Origin: Marinifilum sp. N1E240 | GTDB taxonomy: Bacteria > Bacteroidota > Bacteroidia > Bacteroidales > Marinifilaceae | Direction of reading: 5' to 3' | DNA: 64,000 nucleotides | Assembly: GCF_009295825.1 (NCBI RefSeq) | Contig: NZ_WHKF01000005.1 | Coordinates: forward strand, 207,451-271,450 | Shown: positions 19,821 to 29,515 of the stretch, piece after piece | How positions within the stretch are numbered: the stretch's first letter is position 1 | How the letters are laid out: each line of letters begins with the position of its first letter | The notes under the pieces: model-generated | The model's input: the letters and a program-made list of their open reading frames with translations, nothing else | The model's database searches: none | What the model was told of the DNA's origin: nothing | Position numbers and translations under genes: made by a program

Positions 19821-19850
19821 TTTTATAATTGAAAAAAAAATGTAAATTTG
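19821..19850 (+). promoter_or_regulatory. Candidate promoter of gcvH
   Basis: TAAATTTG at 19843-19850 fits the -7 box. TTTT at 19821-19824 is 18 bases upstream in the -33 position. It separates gcvH transcription from sprA. Confidence 0.55.
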
Positions 19851-19887
19851 AGCCATTAATAAACCTCTTTTAAAACAACATACTATC

Positions 19888-20262
19888 ATGAATGTACCTG
19901 AAAATTTAAAGTACACAAAAGATCACGAATGGATTCGTGTAGAAGGTGATAACGCTTTTATTGGTGTGACAGACTTTGCTCAAGGAGAACTTGGAGACAT
20001 CGTTTTTGTCGAAGTTGAAACCGAAGGCGAAGAATTAGATAAAGAAGAAGTATTTGGAACTATTGAAGCTGTTAAAACAGTATCTGATATGTTCATGCCA
20101 ATTGGTGGTGAAGTATTAGAGTTTAACGAAAAGCTTGAAGATGCTCCTGAATCAATCAACTCTGATCCTTATGGTGAAGGTTGGATTGTTAAAGTAAAAA
20201 TTGCTGATACTGCAGAATTAGAAGAATTACTAACTGCTGAGCAATACCAAGAATTACTATAA
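19888..20262 (+). CDS. gcvH: Glycine cleavage system H protein
   Basis: A 124-residue lipoyl carrier of the glycine cleavage complex, shuttling the aminomethyl group between the P, T and L proteins. The lipoylated lysine is K63 in [34 protein letters not shown] and the C-terminal [12 protein letters not shown] are the other family blocks. It has its own candidate promoter and terminator. Its genes for P and T proteins are not in the window. Position after sprA is common in Bacteroidota genomes. Confidence 0.97.
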   Translation: MNVPENLKYTKDHEWIRVEGDNAFIGVTDFAQGELGDIVFVEVETEGEELDKEEVFGTIEAVKTVSDMFMPIGGEVLEFNEKLEDAPESINSDPYGEGWIVKVKIADTAELEELLTAEQYQELL

Positions 20263-20281
20263 GAGAATTCTCGATATAGAA

Positions 20282-20313
20282 AACCCCTTTCACCATTGGT
20301 AAAAGGGGTTTTT
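20282..20313 (+). terminator. Intrinsic terminator after gcvH
   Basis: AACCCCTTT and AAAGGGGTT pair around a ~13-base loop (CACCATTGGTA), followed by TTT. It lies between the convergent gcvH and the exported-protein gene on the other strand and may serve both. Confidence 0.75.
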
Positions 20314-20317
20314 AAAT

Positions 20318-21523
20318 TTAGAAATTAAGAGAAAAACCAATACCTAGAAGGAATTTCTCATCGTGAAAAGAGTAATTGAATTCGGGTTGAATATTTATTC
20401 CATTATGGAAACCGTACTTGAAAAATATTCTTCCAGTATCTTTTCCATAAATCTCCCCTTCGCGCCTTACTAAGTATCCAAATCCAGCTCCTATCCATTG
20501 ATTTTTACCAATTGGATCACCGGTTTTAATATCCATTAAAGCATCTATAAATACATTATTTTTAATCTTATTATCTTGACCAAAAGATTTAAGTTGAGTT
20601 CTCAATCCTACTTTAGATGAGTAATTCATTTTTTCATTAAATTGTAAGTATAAATAGGTGTTAGCATTCGCAGAAAGCTTGCCTTTTACGATAGAAGTCC
20701 CAACACCAGCATCTAAACCTACTTTTAAAAACCTCGGTCTTTCGTTTCCTTTCTCACCTAATTTTCTGTCATATTTAAATTCACCATTTTCTTTTTTGTA
20801 GTGTAGTTTTGAAAAGTACTGATAATATCTTCTCTTCAGGAATCGTTCTTTTTCGCTTGCTAGAAAGTTTTTGATTTTATTAAAATCAAATTCATTTATT
20901 TCATCTAGATCTGTTACATAAAATCTAATGCTCCAAAGCAATTCTTTAACTTCTATTATATGTTGCCATTGTACTTTGTTATACAATTTGTTTTTCTTAA
21001 TTAAAAACTCTCTACTTTCTTGCGAAGTTTTTCTTTCGTTAACGCTTAGTTTATATTTTTTACTGATTTTGCCTTTATAGTAGTTTTTGTACGTTATATA
21101 GTTTAAACTATCTCGTTTTTCTTTTGAAATACCTGCGTCTTTTGATTCTTGATTATTAAGTTTTATAGTTTCAAAAAATTCTTTAGAGTATAAGTTTGGT
21201 CTTTTTGAGTGGAGTGTTATATGATATTTTCTTTCATCTTTAAATGGGATTTCATGCAGTTTTTCCTTTAAAATTTCTAGATCATGATTAAGAGGATTCC
21301 AAAAAAAAGTATTTGAATATTCATCCTTCATGGAACCAAAAATATTGTACCAGGAATAACTTAATTCAATCATTTTTCCTTCTCCATAATCAATGAAAAG
21401 CGTATCTCTTTTGTTCGATAAACCCCATTGGTAATTTTTAGGTGCGTTAAACCATTTCCCTTGCGATTTTACTTCTGGTATCAAAATAAAAGCTATTAGG
21501 AATAATATTATTATTTTTTTCAT
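20318..21523 (-). CDS. Exported protein of unknown function, possible outer-membrane beta-barrel end
   Basis: I do not recognise the family. I start at ATG 21523, where MKKIIILFLIAFILIPEVKSQG is a clear signal peptide. The frame is open further upstream, but that part overlaps the anti-sigma candidate gene and carries no signal. The mature part (about 380 residues) has a charged helical middle (residues ~120-260). The C-terminal third consists of alternating strands and ends in phenylalanine (LLGIGFSLNF), as outer-membrane proteins often do. It begins 4 bases after the preceding gene, so it belongs to the ECF sigma operon and could be its target or sensor; that is inference. Confidence 0.7.
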   Translation of the reverse strand: MKKIIILFLIAFILIPEVKSQGKWFNAPKNYQWGLSNKRDTLFIDYGEGKMIELSYSWYNIFGSMKDEYSNTFFWNPLNHDLEILKEKLHEIPFKDERKYHITLHSKRPNLYSKEFFETIKLNNQESKDAGISKEKRDSLNYITYKNYYKGKISKKYKLSVNERKTSQESREFLIKKNKLYNKVQWQHIIEVKELLWSIRFYVTDLDEINEFDFNKIKNFLASEKERFLKRRYYQYFSKLHYKKENGEFKYDRKLGEKGNERPRFLKVGLDAGVGTSIVKGKLSANANTYLYLQFNEKMNYSSKVGLRTQLKSFGQDNKIKNNVFIDALMDIKTGDPIGKNQWIGAGFGYLVRREGEIYGKDTGRIFFKYGFHNGINIQPEFNYSFHDEKFLLGIGFSLNF

Positions 21524-21527
21524 ATTG

Positions 21528-22127
21528 TTAATTTTTAAATAGTTTGCCAATCTTTCTTGCAAGTGACTTACTCTTCGATTGGTTACTTGTATTACTTGCC
21601 AAACGATCACTTTCATAGTAAACAGGTAAATCGAGTTCCGGAATCTCGCGTTCTGTTTCGTCTAGTTGTTTGCGTTTGGTAATTTGTATGTATAGTTTAT
21701 CTTCTACATTATTTTGGAATACTATTGGCTGATTAATTACAATTGTTGGCAGTTGAGGTAATGGAAAATAATTTCTTTGATCCAATAGTGCTATATTCGA
21801 TTTCACTAGAGAATCTCTTAATATTTGGTTTTTAGTTTCAACTTGTTTCTTCTTTATTTTCAGGGACGAAATAAGATTTTTTTGGCTCACTATATTACCT
21901 TGTTGACTTGTAATGTAATTGTATTGTTGATAATGAAGGTAAAGTGAAGAACCTAGCATTGGAATGAGAATTGCCACAGCAATTTTCCAATTCTTATTCG
22001 ATTTTTGTCGTATTCTACCTTGCAAAGAGCTTAAAATTCGATCTTTATTGAAAGTAATATCCGATGGAATACAACTCTGATTTTTAAGGTTTTTTATAAA
22101 AATATCATCCAACATATTTGGCTGCAT
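21528..22127 (-). CDS. Membrane protein, probable anti-sigma factor
   Basis: A 199-residue single-pass membrane protein. It has a cytoplasmic part of about 48 residues with no zinc-finger motif, one membrane helix at about 49-65 (KIAVAILIPMLGSSLYLHY), then a coiled-coil-like stretch and a proline-rich periplasmic tail. Size, topology and the 23-base overlap with the upstream ECF sigma gene are what is expected of an anti-sigma factor. No anti-sigma domain is recognisable from sequence, so the role is inferred from context. If regulated proteolysis applies, RseP (3969-5324) would be the candidate protease. Confidence 0.6.
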   Translation of the reverse strand: MQPNMLDDIFIKNLKNQSCIPSDITFNKDRILSSLQGRIRQKSNKNWKIAVAILIPMLGSSLYLHYQQYNYITSQQGNIVSQKNLISSLKIKKKQVETKNQILRDSLVKSNIALLDQRNYFPLPQLPTIVINQPIVFQNNVEDKLYIQITKRKQLDETEREIPELDLPVYYESDRLASNTSNQSKSKSLARKIGKLFKN

Positions 22128-22644
22128 AATTGTGCGATTTTAACTGTGTTTTTAAAGTATTTCTTGCTCTAGTTAGTTGTGAGCGAGATGCACTTTCACT
22201 AATATTTAATTCTTTGGCTATTTCCTTGTGTGAATAGCCTTCTATAACATAGAGATTGAAAACAGTTCGATATCCATCTGGCAGATTTCTAATCACTTTT
22301 AAACAAGATTCTAATTCAAGTGTATTTTCTATGTCTGGTATTTCTAATATTGATAAATTTTGAAATTCATTGTCGTTTGCTAAAGTCAATCTTTTTTGTT
22401 CTCTTAGGAAGAGTAAACTCTCGTTAACCATAATTTGATTTAACCATCCGATGGTTGCTTTTTCATTTTCAAATTTGAAATTATCTAAAGCTTCGTAAAT
22501 TTTAATAAATCCTCTTTGTAATACTTCTTCAGCATCGAATTGAGAAGCAACATATCGTAGCACCAAAAGAAAGAGTGGTTTAGAATAAGACTGATAAAGC
22601 CTGTTGAAAACAGTTTTCTTATTTTTCTTAAAGAGTCTTAGCAT
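22105..22644 (-). CDS. ECF-type RNA polymerase sigma factor
   Basis: A 179-residue sigma-70 family protein of the extracytoplasmic-function group. Region 2 lies at about residues 20-90 (FLLVLRYVASQFDAEEVLQRGFIKIYEALDNF, split). Region 4 lies at about 115-168, with the helix-turn-helix GYSHKEIAKELNISESASRS. No region 3 is present, as normal for ECF factors. Its last 23 bases overlap the start of the membrane protein downstream, implying translational coupling. It heads a three-gene operon (sigma, anti-sigma candidate, exported protein). The usual FecI-like companions (FecR, SusC/D) are absent. Confidence 0.92.
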   Translation of the reverse strand: MLRLFKKNKKTVFNRLYQSYSKPLFLLVLRYVASQFDAEEVLQRGFIKIYEALDNFKFENEKATIGWLNQIMVNESLLFLREQKRLTLANDNEFQNLSILEIPDIENTLELESCLKVIRNLPDGYRTVFNLYVIEGYSHKEIAKELNISESASRSQLTRARNTLKTQLKSHNYAAKYVG

Positions 22645-22842
22645 CTAACTTTTAGCTTTTCGATTATTTGAATTTCTCTAATTTACATATAGAATACATA
22701 AGCTTAATAAAACGCTGCATCAAGTTTTAAAATAATTTCACATAAGTGAGTTTGGAGGTGTAAATATTTTATCAGATTTATTGTAAATCGTAAGCCTTCT
22801 TGGGGATCGACTAAAATGATTGATTTAGTATGGAGCAAAAAA

Positions 22843-22868
22843 AAAGCAGTCCGTTTGGACTGCTTTTT
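22843..22868 (-). terminator. Bidirectional intrinsic terminator after infB
   Basis: AAAGCAGTCC and GGACTGCTTT form a 10-bp stem with loop GTTT, flanked by A-runs and T-runs on both sides. It lies 21 bases past the infB stop codon. Confidence 0.88.
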
Positions 22869-22888
22869 AAATATATTTGAATTGTGTA

Positions 22889-25800
22889 TTACAATTTCTT
22901 TTTCACTTCGGTTTCTTCGAATGCTTCAACCATATCTCCAACTTTGATATCGTTGTATTTTTCGATGTTCAAACCACACTCGTATCCTTTTGCAACATCT
23001 TTTGCGTCATCTTTAAATCGCTTCAAAGATCCTAATGTTCCCGTGTGGATAACAATACCATCACGGATTAGACGGATTCGAGAACTACGTTTGATTTTTC
23101 CTTCACGAACAATACAACCAGCAATTGTTCCAACTTTACTAATCTTGAATGTTTCAAGAACTTCAACAGTTGCCACAATTTCTTCCTTAATTTCAGGAGA
23201 AAGCATACCTTCCATTGCTGATTTCAATTCTTCAATTGCATCGTAGATAATTGAGTACAGACGGATATCAATTTCTTCCTTCTCAGCAAGCTTACGCGCT
23301 CCGATAGATGGACGAACCTGGAAACCTACAATAATCGCGTTAGACGCTGTTGCAAGCATCACATCCGATTCTGAAATCTGACCAACTGCTTTGTGAATAA
23401 CATTCACTTGAATTTCTTCAGTAGAAAGCTTGATTAATGAATCAGAAAGTGCCTCGATAGAACCATCCACATCACCTTTCACAATTACATTCAACTCCTG
23501 GAAGTTTCCAATTGCAATACGACGACCAATCTCATCAAGGGTAATGTGTTTCTGAGTACGAAGACCTTGCTCACGCTGTAACTGTTCACGTTTGTTAGCA
23601 ATGTTACGAGCTTCTTTTTCACTCTCCATTACATTAAAGTTGTCACCGGCTTGTGGAGCACCATTTAAACCAAGAATCAATGCTGGTTCTGATGGACCTA
23701 CTGTATCAATTTTATTACCACGTTCGTTAAACATCGCTTTAACGTGACCGGTATAACTACCTGCTAGTAATACATCACCAACTTTAAGTGTTCCGGCTTG
23801 TACCAATAATGTAGTTACATAACCACGACCTTTATCAAGTGATGATTCAATAACAGAACCAATTGCACGTTTGTTAGGATTAGCCTTAGCTTCAAGCAAT
23901 TCTGCTTCCAATAAAACTTTCTCTAATAACTCTTCGATGTTAACACCGTTTTTAGCTGAAATTTCCTGACACTGATACTTACCACCCCAATCTTCGGTCA
24001 TGTAATTCATGTTGGCAAGTTCACTTTTAATGCGATCAACATCAGCACCCGGCTTATCAATTTTATTAATTGCAAATACAATTGGCACACCTGCTGCACT
24101 AGCGTGATTAATCGCCTCAATTGTCTGTGGCATCACGTTATCATCTGCTGCTACAATAATAATTGCAATATCTGTTACCTGAGCACCACGAGCACGCATC
24201 GCCGTAAAGGCTTCGTGACCTGGAGTATCAAGGAAAGTAATTTTTCTACCATCTTCTAAAGCTACATTATATGCACCAATATGCTGGGTAATACCACCGG
24301 CTTCACCAGCAATTACGTTAGCATGACGAATGTAGTCCAAAAGTGATGTTTTACCATGGTCAACGTGACCCATTACGGTAACAATTGGTGGACGATCAAC
24401 CAAATCTTCATCAGCGTCAACTTCTTCTTCAATTGATTCCTGAAGTTCAACACTTACAAATTCAGCTTTGTAGTTAAATTCTTCAGCAACAATGGCAATG
24501 GTTTCTGCATCCAACCTTTGATTGATCGATACAAATAAACCTAATCCCATACAAGTTGCAATAATGTTGGTAACCGGCACCTCCATCATTGTTGCCAATT
24601 CGTTAACCGTAACGAATTCGGTCAACTTCAATACGTTCTTTTCTGCTGCTTGCTGTTCAGCTAATTCAGCTTGTTTTGCACTTGCAATTTCACGTTTTTC
24701 TCTACGGTGCTTTGATCCTTTCGATTTACCTCCTTTAGAAGTTAATCTTGCAAGAGTATCTTTAATTTGCTTTTGTACATCTTCTTCGGTAACCTCTTTT
24801 TTAACAATCTTTTTCTTCTTAAGCTTGTTAAATTTTCCAGTACCTTTTTGTCTGGTGCCTTGCTGATTGCCTTGACCACCTTGCTGGCGACCTTGTCCCT
24901 GACCTTGTCCTGGCTTATTTTGTCCCTGGTTAGCTACATTAACTTTTTCGCTATCCTTTTTAATTCTCTTGCGCTTTTTGCGCTGTTGATTACCAGCTTT
25001 ATCTTTATTGTTACTTGGTTTCTTCTCTACTGGAAGTTCAATTTTACCAACAACAGTAGGACCAGATAGCTTTTGTGTAGAAGACTTAAAAATTTCTTCT
25101 TTTCCACCCACTTTATCAGCAGGAGAATTTTCCTGTTTCAAAGGATGTTGTTGAGCTGAAGCCTTCTGCTTTTCTCTTCTCTCCACTTCTTTTTCAGCTT
25201 TGGTCTTTTTGGCAGGTCTTGTTTTTTGATTTAGAGCATCTAAATCAATTTTCCCTACCACTTTAAGCTCTTCCTTGCTATCTTGTTTAGAAGTTTGAGC
25301 TTTTTCCTCTTTCTTAGGACTTTCCATTTTAACGCTTTGGTCATCTTTAGCGGACTTCTCAGTCGGCTTCGATGGTTTTTCAGTAACTTCTTCTTTTACA
25401 GGCTTTGGAGTTTCCACTTTTTTAGGAGCTTCCTTCTTTTTAGGTTCTTCCACTTTTTTCTCAGCTTTTACAACCTTTGGCTTAACTTCTTCAACCTTTT
25501 CTTTTTTAACCTCTACTTTTTCCTGTTTTGGCTTTTTCGCTTTTGGCTTTAATGCGTCCAAATCGATTTTCCCTACCACTTTAACAGGGGCTTCAGCAGG
25601 AGTTTCCTCCTTAGTTTTTTCAACAGTTTCTTCTTTGGCAGTTTCTTCTGAGTCGGAATCCAACGAAATTGTCTCTTTCTTTTCTCTGGTACTTTTCAAG
25701 TTTACCTTTTCCGATTCTTCCTTCAGTTTTAAATCTGAACTGTACTCTTTAGCCAGAATATTATATGCATTCTCTGAAACTTTAGTATTTGGATTTGAAT

Positions 25801-25906
25801 CAATCTCAATACCTTTTTTGTTCAGAAAATCAACTATAGTAGATATTCCAACATTGAATTCTCTTGCTAGTTTACTAAGTCTTATATTTTTATTGACTTT
25901 TGCCAT
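22889..25906 (-). CDS. infB: Translation initiation factor IF-2
   Basis: A 1,005-residue GTPase that brings initiator fMet-tRNA to the ribosome. Residues 1-55 hold the IF2-N-like helix. A long Lys/Glu/Pro-rich, low-complexity linker runs to about 400, including a Gln/Gly-rich stretch. A second IF2-N domain is near 430-480. The G domain starts near 505 with the P-loop GHVDHGKTS at about 512-520, DTPGHEAF and NKIDKPGA. Domains II-IV follow. The linker is longer than in many bacteria, but long linkers are usual in Bacteroidota. It ends the rimP-nusA-infB operon, 63 bases after nusA. Confidence 0.97.
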   Translation of the reverse strand: MAKVNKNIRLSKLAREFNVGISTIVDFLNKKGIEIDSNPNTKVSENAYNILAKEYSSDLKLKEESEKVNLKSTREKKETISLDSDSEETAKEETVEKTKEETPAEAPVKVVGKIDLDALKPKAKKPKQEKVEVKKEKVEEVKPKVVKAEKKVEEPKKKEAPKKVETPKPVKEEVTEKPSKPTEKSAKDDQSVKMESPKKEEKAQTSKQDSKEELKVVGKIDLDALNQKTRPAKKTKAEKEVERREKQKASAQQHPLKQENSPADKVGGKEEIFKSSTQKLSGPTVVGKIELPVEKKPSNNKDKAGNQQRKKRKRIKKDSEKVNVANQGQNKPGQGQGQGRQQGGQGNQQGTRQKGTGKFNKLKKKKIVKKEVTEEDVQKQIKDTLARLTSKGGKSKGSKHRREKREIASAKQAELAEQQAAEKNVLKLTEFVTVNELATMMEVPVTNIIATCMGLGLFVSINQRLDAETIAIVAEEFNYKAEFVSVELQESIEEEVDADEDLVDRPPIVTVMGHVDHGKTSLLDYIRHANVIAGEAGGITQHIGAYNVALEDGRKITFLDTPGHEAFTAMRARGAQVTDIAIIIVAADDNVMPQTIEAINHASAAGVPIVFAINKIDKPGADVDRIKSELANMNYMTEDWGGKYQCQEISAKNGVNIEELLEKVLLEAELLEAKANPNKRAIGSVIESSLDKGRGYVTTLLVQAGTLKVGDVLLAGSYTGHVKAMFNERGNKIDTVGPSEPALILGLNGAPQAGDNFNVMESEKEARNIANKREQLQREQGLRTQKHITLDEIGRRIAIGNFQELNVIVKGDVDGSIEALSDSLIKLSTEEIQVNVIHKAVGQISESDVMLATASNAIIVGFQVRPSIGARKLAEKEEIDIRLYSIIYDAIEELKSAMEGMLSPEIKEEIVATVEVLETFKISKVGTIAGCIVREGKIKRSSRIRLIRDGIVIHTGTLGSLKRFKDDAKDVAKGYECGLNIEKYNDIKVGDMVEAFEETEVKKKL

Positions 25907-25969
25907 ATTTAGAAGTTAACTGTTAAAATGTGCCGTTTCAATAATTTATGCGGAATTCCCTAAATTGGT

Positions 25970-27202
25970 TTATTCAAATTCAGATCTAAAAATATTTAAA
26001 ATATCATTAATAGTTTCAATTTCTAAATCTGTTCTTTTTTCCAATTCTTCAGCGGAAAGTTCCAATACGCTTCTTGCTGTATCACAACCGATTTTCTTCA
26101 ACTCATCGATTACCCAAGCTTCAATCTCATCGGTAAATTCTGAAAGATTAACATCTTCCTCTCCTTCTTCCTCTGATTTTTCACGATATACGTCAATTTC
26201 GTATCCGGTAAGCTGACTCGCAAGTTTAATGTTTAAACCACCTTTACCAATTGCTAATGATACCTCTTCAGGATTCAAATATACATCAGCACGTCCATCT
26301 TCTTCCAAAATTTTGATAGAAGATACCTTTGCAGGGTTTAATGCTCTTGTGATAAACAATTGTTTATTGGCAGTGTAATTTATTACATCAATGTTCTCAT
26401 TTTTCAATTCACGAACAATTCCGTGAATTCTTGATCCCTTCATCCCCACGCAGGCTCCTACTGGATCAATTCTTTCATCGTATGATTCAACCGCAACCTT
26501 TGCTCTTTCACCAGGGATGCGTACAATTTTCTTAATCGTGATTAATCCATCGAAAATTTCTGGTACTTCCAACTCGAACAATCTCTCAAGGAATACAGGA
26601 GACGTTCTGGAAATAATAATTAATGGACTATTGTTTTTAACCTCAACACGAATAACAACAGCTCTGATAGATTCTCCTTTTCTGAAATAGTCAGAAGGAA
26701 TTTGTTCTGTTTTTGGAAGAATTAGTTCATTTCCTTCATCATCCAAAATCAAAATTTCTTTTTTCCAGATCTGATAAACCTCACCAGTGATAATTTCACC
26801 AATACGGTCTTTGTAATTGTTAAAGATGTTGTCTTTTTCCAATTCAAGAATTCTTGCAGAAAGATTCTGACGTAGGGTTAGAATTGAACGTCTTCCGAAA
26901 TCCAAAAACTTAACTTCGTCGGTTACCTCTTCTCCAAGTTCGTAATCTTCATCAATTTTCTTCGCCTCAGACAGTGAAATTTGAAGATTCTTATCTTCAA
27001 CTTCTCCATCTTGCACAACTTCACGGTTTCTCCAGATTTCCAAGTCACCTTTATCTGGATTGATAATTATATCGAAATTTTCATCGGTACCATAGTTCTT
27101 TAATAGAAGATTTCTAAATACATCTTCTAAAACACTCATCATGGTAGCACGATCGATGTTTTTCAATTCTTTAAATTCTGAAAAAGTCTCAATAAGATTC
27201 AT
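25970..27202 (-). CDS. nusA: Transcription termination/antitermination protein NusA
   Basis: A 410-residue NusA that binds RNA polymerase and nascent RNA, affecting pausing, termination and rRNA antitermination. The N-terminal polymerase-binding domain covers about 1-125, an S1 domain about 130-200 (GEIITGEVYQIWKKEILIL), and two KH domains follow (VGACVGMKGSRIHGIVREL and VSLAIGKGGLNIKLASQLTG). A short acidic C-terminal extension ends IETINDILNIFRSEFE. It is translated 20 bases after rimP. NusA would act on the boxA-like leader of the rRNA operon at 63769-63782. Confidence 0.97.
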   Translation of the reverse strand: MNLIETFSEFKELKNIDRATMMSVLEDVFRNLLLKNYGTDENFDIIINPDKGDLEIWRNREVVQDGEVEDKNLQISLSEAKKIDEDYELGEEVTDEVKFLDFGRRSILTLRQNLSARILELEKDNIFNNYKDRIGEIITGEVYQIWKKEILILDDEGNELILPKTEQIPSDYFRKGESIRAVVIRVEVKNNSPLIIISRTSPVFLERLFELEVPEIFDGLITIKKIVRIPGERAKVAVESYDERIDPVGACVGMKGSRIHGIVRELKNENIDVINYTANKQLFITRALNPAKVSSIKILEEDGRADVYLNPEEVSLAIGKGGLNIKLASQLTGYEIDVYREKSEEEGEEDVNLSEFTDEIEAWVIDELKKIGCDTARSVLELSAEELEKRTDLEIETINDILNIFRSEFE

Positions 27203-27222
27203 GTTATTCAGCTGTTTACTTG

Positions 27223-27687
27223 TTAAAAAGTAATGATATCTTTTGTTGATTTAATTTGATCAAAAGCGAAAGTGTAAGGAGTAAGAATGACTTGCTTTTT
27301 CTTTTTGCCTTCTACTTTTACTTTTTCTTCAATCTCAACTGTTATTTCGTTTTCACCTACGGTGATTAATTTGCCTTTTTGTTTTAACCCTTCTGTAGTA
27401 AGGACCTCAACTTCTCTACCAATATTTTTGTGGTATTGTTGAATTACTTGAAAAGGTTGACCGATTCCAGCCGAAGCAACCTGAAGTTCAAAATCTTCAA
27501 TTTCTCGATCAAAGTTTTTTTCAATTGCTCGACTTAACTCAATACAGGTGCTAATTGGTACACCTTTCATGCTATCAATCATTACTGAAATGGCATTGCC
27601 AGTTGAAACGCTTACGTCAACGATGAACAGTTCGGTTTCAGCGATTTCCTTTTCAATTATTTCAAGTACAATTTTTTTATCAATCAT
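27223..27687 (-). CDS. rimP: Ribosome maturation factor RimP
   Basis: A 154-residue RimP. It binds the 30S subunit during assembly. The N-terminal alpha/beta domain has CIELSRAIEKNFDREIEDFELQVASAGIGQPF (split), where EVASPG-like sequence is the family mark, here QVASAGIG. The C-terminal SH3-like barrel has NIGREVEVLTTEG and ends FDQIKSTKDIITF. It is first in the rimP-nusA-infB operon, preceded by a well-formed promoter at 27759-27790. Confidence 0.93.
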   Translation of the reverse strand: MIDKKIVLEIIEKEIAETELFIVDVSVSTGNAISVMIDSMKGVPISTCIELSRAIEKNFDREIEDFELQVASAGIGQPFQVIQQYHKNIGREVEVLTTEGLKQKGKLITVGENEITVEIEEKVKVEGKKKKQVILTPYTFAFDQIKSTKDIITF

Positions 27688-27758
27688 ATATCAGTTAATG
27701 TCAATAAAATAGGGGACTTTCTGCCCCCTAAAGTACACGTTATTCTTACTTTTCGATG

Positions 27759-27790
27759 CAAAATTAGAGATAAATGTTTTAAAAAACAAA
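27759..27790 (-). promoter_or_regulatory. Promoter of rimP-nusA-infB
   Basis: On the minus strand TTTG (27787-27790) and TAATTTTG (27759-27766) are 20 bases apart, close to the Bacteroidota consensus. It would give a leader of about 65 bases with a GC-rich imperfect hairpin around 27712-27730. Confidence 0.65.
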
Positions 27791-28034
27791 TGGCATTCCT
27801 CTAAATTATTGTATTCTAACCGCTAAAGAAAATTTTTTGAATAAAAATAGCGTTATTATAATGCACTTTTTGATTTTTTGGGAGCTTAATAGTCAGTATG
27901 GTAAACAATTAGATTCGAAGCTGTAATTGATCATCATTTTATGTCTTAATAAGCTAACAAACATTTTTTTATATCCATAGGCATTCTTGATGGGATGTTA
28001 TACATTTGTTCATATCTCATAATATTAAGTGCTT
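27791..28034. other. Divergent intergenic region without a gene
   Basis: This AT-rich stretch lies between the rimP promoter and the HD hydrolase gene. TACATTTG at 28001-28008 fits a -7 box for the hydrolase but lacks a clear -33 element. I see nothing else in it. Confidence 0.5.
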
Positions 28035-29291
28035 ATGTCCGATAACTCTCCAATTAAGAAAAAAATTGTAAATGATCCGGTTCACGGATTTATACACATA
28101 CCTTCTGGTATTTCTTATCATTTAGTTGAACATCGTTTTTTTCAACGATTAAGAAGAATAAAGCAGTTAGGACTTACCTATTTGGTTTTTCCGGGTACCT
28201 TTCACAATAGATTTCAACATGCTTTGGGTGCGACTCATTTAATGGGATTAGCTATAGAAACCTTACGCTCAAAAGGAAATGAAATTACTATGGAGGAGGA
28301 AGAAGCGGTTTACGCTGCGATTTTACTTCATGATATTGGACATGGACCTTTTTCGCATGCACTAGAATACAGTATTGTAAATGGTATTACCCATGAAAGG
28401 CTTTCTGAATTGTTTATGGAGCATTTGAATGATCAGTTTAATGGAGAGCTAAGTGTGGCAATACAAATCTTTAAGAATAAATATCCCAAGCATTTTTTAA
28501 ATCAGCTGGTTTCGAGTCAATTGGATATGGATCGTTTGGATTATTTGCGAAGAGACAGTTTCTTTTCCGGTGTTACAGAAGGAGTTGTTGGTTCAGCCAG
28601 AATTATTAAAATGCTTGACGTAAGAGATGATAATTTGGTGGTTGAAGCAAAAGGAATTTACTCCATAGAAAAATTTTTAATTGCAAGAAGGTTGATGTAT
28701 TGGCAGGTTTACCTTCATAAAACTGTAATTGCTGCCGAGGAAATGCTGGTGTATGTTCTTAAGAGAGCAAAATATTTGGCTGAACGTGGTGAGCATTTAT
28801 TTGCTACACCATCACTGCATTATTTCTTGTATAATAAAGTTGGAGAAGAACAGTTTGAAAGTTCGGATAGAGTATTGGCTAATTGGACTGCTTTAGAGGT
28901 GTTTGCGAATTTAGATGATGATGATATAATGGTCTGTATTAAAGTATGGGCGACTCATGAAGATACTGTATTATCGTATTTGTGTAAATGTATTCGCGAT
29001 AGACAATTGTTTAAAATAGAAATTCAGAAAACGGATTTCACATCGGAATATATTGAGAAAACCAGAAAAAGAATAAAAAATTATTTCGGCTGCTCTGAAC
29101 ACGCACTGGATTTTATTGTTATCAATGGTGATATTAGTAATAATGCCTATAGCTCGGGTGATGATCATATAAGCATCTTGAATAAAGATGGATCTCAATG
29201 TGATATTGCTGAAGCTTCGGATATGCTAAATGTTGATTCTCTCTCTAAAACGGTTAAAAAATATTATTTGTGTTACCCTAAAATAGATTGA
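28035..29291 (+). CDS. HD domain phosphohydrolase
   Basis: A 418-residue HD superfamily hydrolase. The metal-binding H...HD...D residues are in RFQHALGATHLM, AAILLHDIGHGPFSHALE and SSQLDMDRLDYLRRDSFFSG. This arrangement is the one seen in dNTPase-like and YdhJ-type proteins. The N-terminal NDPVHGFIHIP and the following blocks are typical of the Bacteroidota family. Whether it cuts dNTPs or another phosphate ester cannot be told. I take ATG 28035; a GTG six bases upstream is also possible. It is followed by the lipid A genes but a separate promoter intervenes. Confidence 0.85.
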   Translation: MSDNSPIKKKIVNDPVHGFIHIPSGISYHLVEHRFFQRLRRIKQLGLTYLVFPGTFHNRFQHALGATHLMGLAIETLRSKGNEITMEEEEAVYAAILLHDIGHGPFSHALEYSIVNGITHERLSELFMEHLNDQFNGELSVAIQIFKNKYPKHFLNQLVSSQLDMDRLDYLRRDSFFSGVTEGVVGSARIIKMLDVRDDNLVVEAKGIYSIEKFLIARRLMYWQVYLHKTVIAAEEMLVYVLKRAKYLAERGEHLFATPSLHYFLYNKVGEEQFESSDRVLANWTALEVFANLDDDDIMVCIKVWATHEDTVLSYLCKCIRDRQLFKIEIQKTDFTSEYIEKTRKRIKNYFGCSEHALDFIVINGDISNNAYSSGDDHISILNKDGSQCDIAEASDMLNVDSLSKTVKKYYLCYPKID

Positions 29292-29375
29292 AGTTAAGTT
29301 ACCTTAATGTAATTGTTCAAGCGAGTGAATATCAGCAAGTAAACTATTCTGAATAAGGGGTTAATGGGAAAAAAA

Positions 29376-29406
29376 TTTTATGTGCATGAAATATTTGTTA
29401 GATTTG
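29376..29406 (+). promoter_or_regulatory. Candidate promoter of the lpxD-lpxC/fabZ-lpxA operon
   Basis: TTTT (29376-29379) and TAGATTTG (29399-29406) are 19 bases apart, matching the Bacteroidota pattern with one base off in the -33 box. Confidence 0.55.
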
Positions 29407-29515
29407 CAGAAATTTTTTTCGTATTAATCAGATATATTGGATGATTAGTGCCTGGAAACAAACCGGCATTTCAAATATAAATCTGCTTGATATAAATCTG
29501 AAAAAAGCAGAACAA

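Noticed and set aside
24767..25919. Plus-strand open frames opposite infB
   Set aside because: They are rich in Phe/Ser/Leu because they are the reverse of the Lys/Glu-rich IF-2 linker; no independent gene signals.
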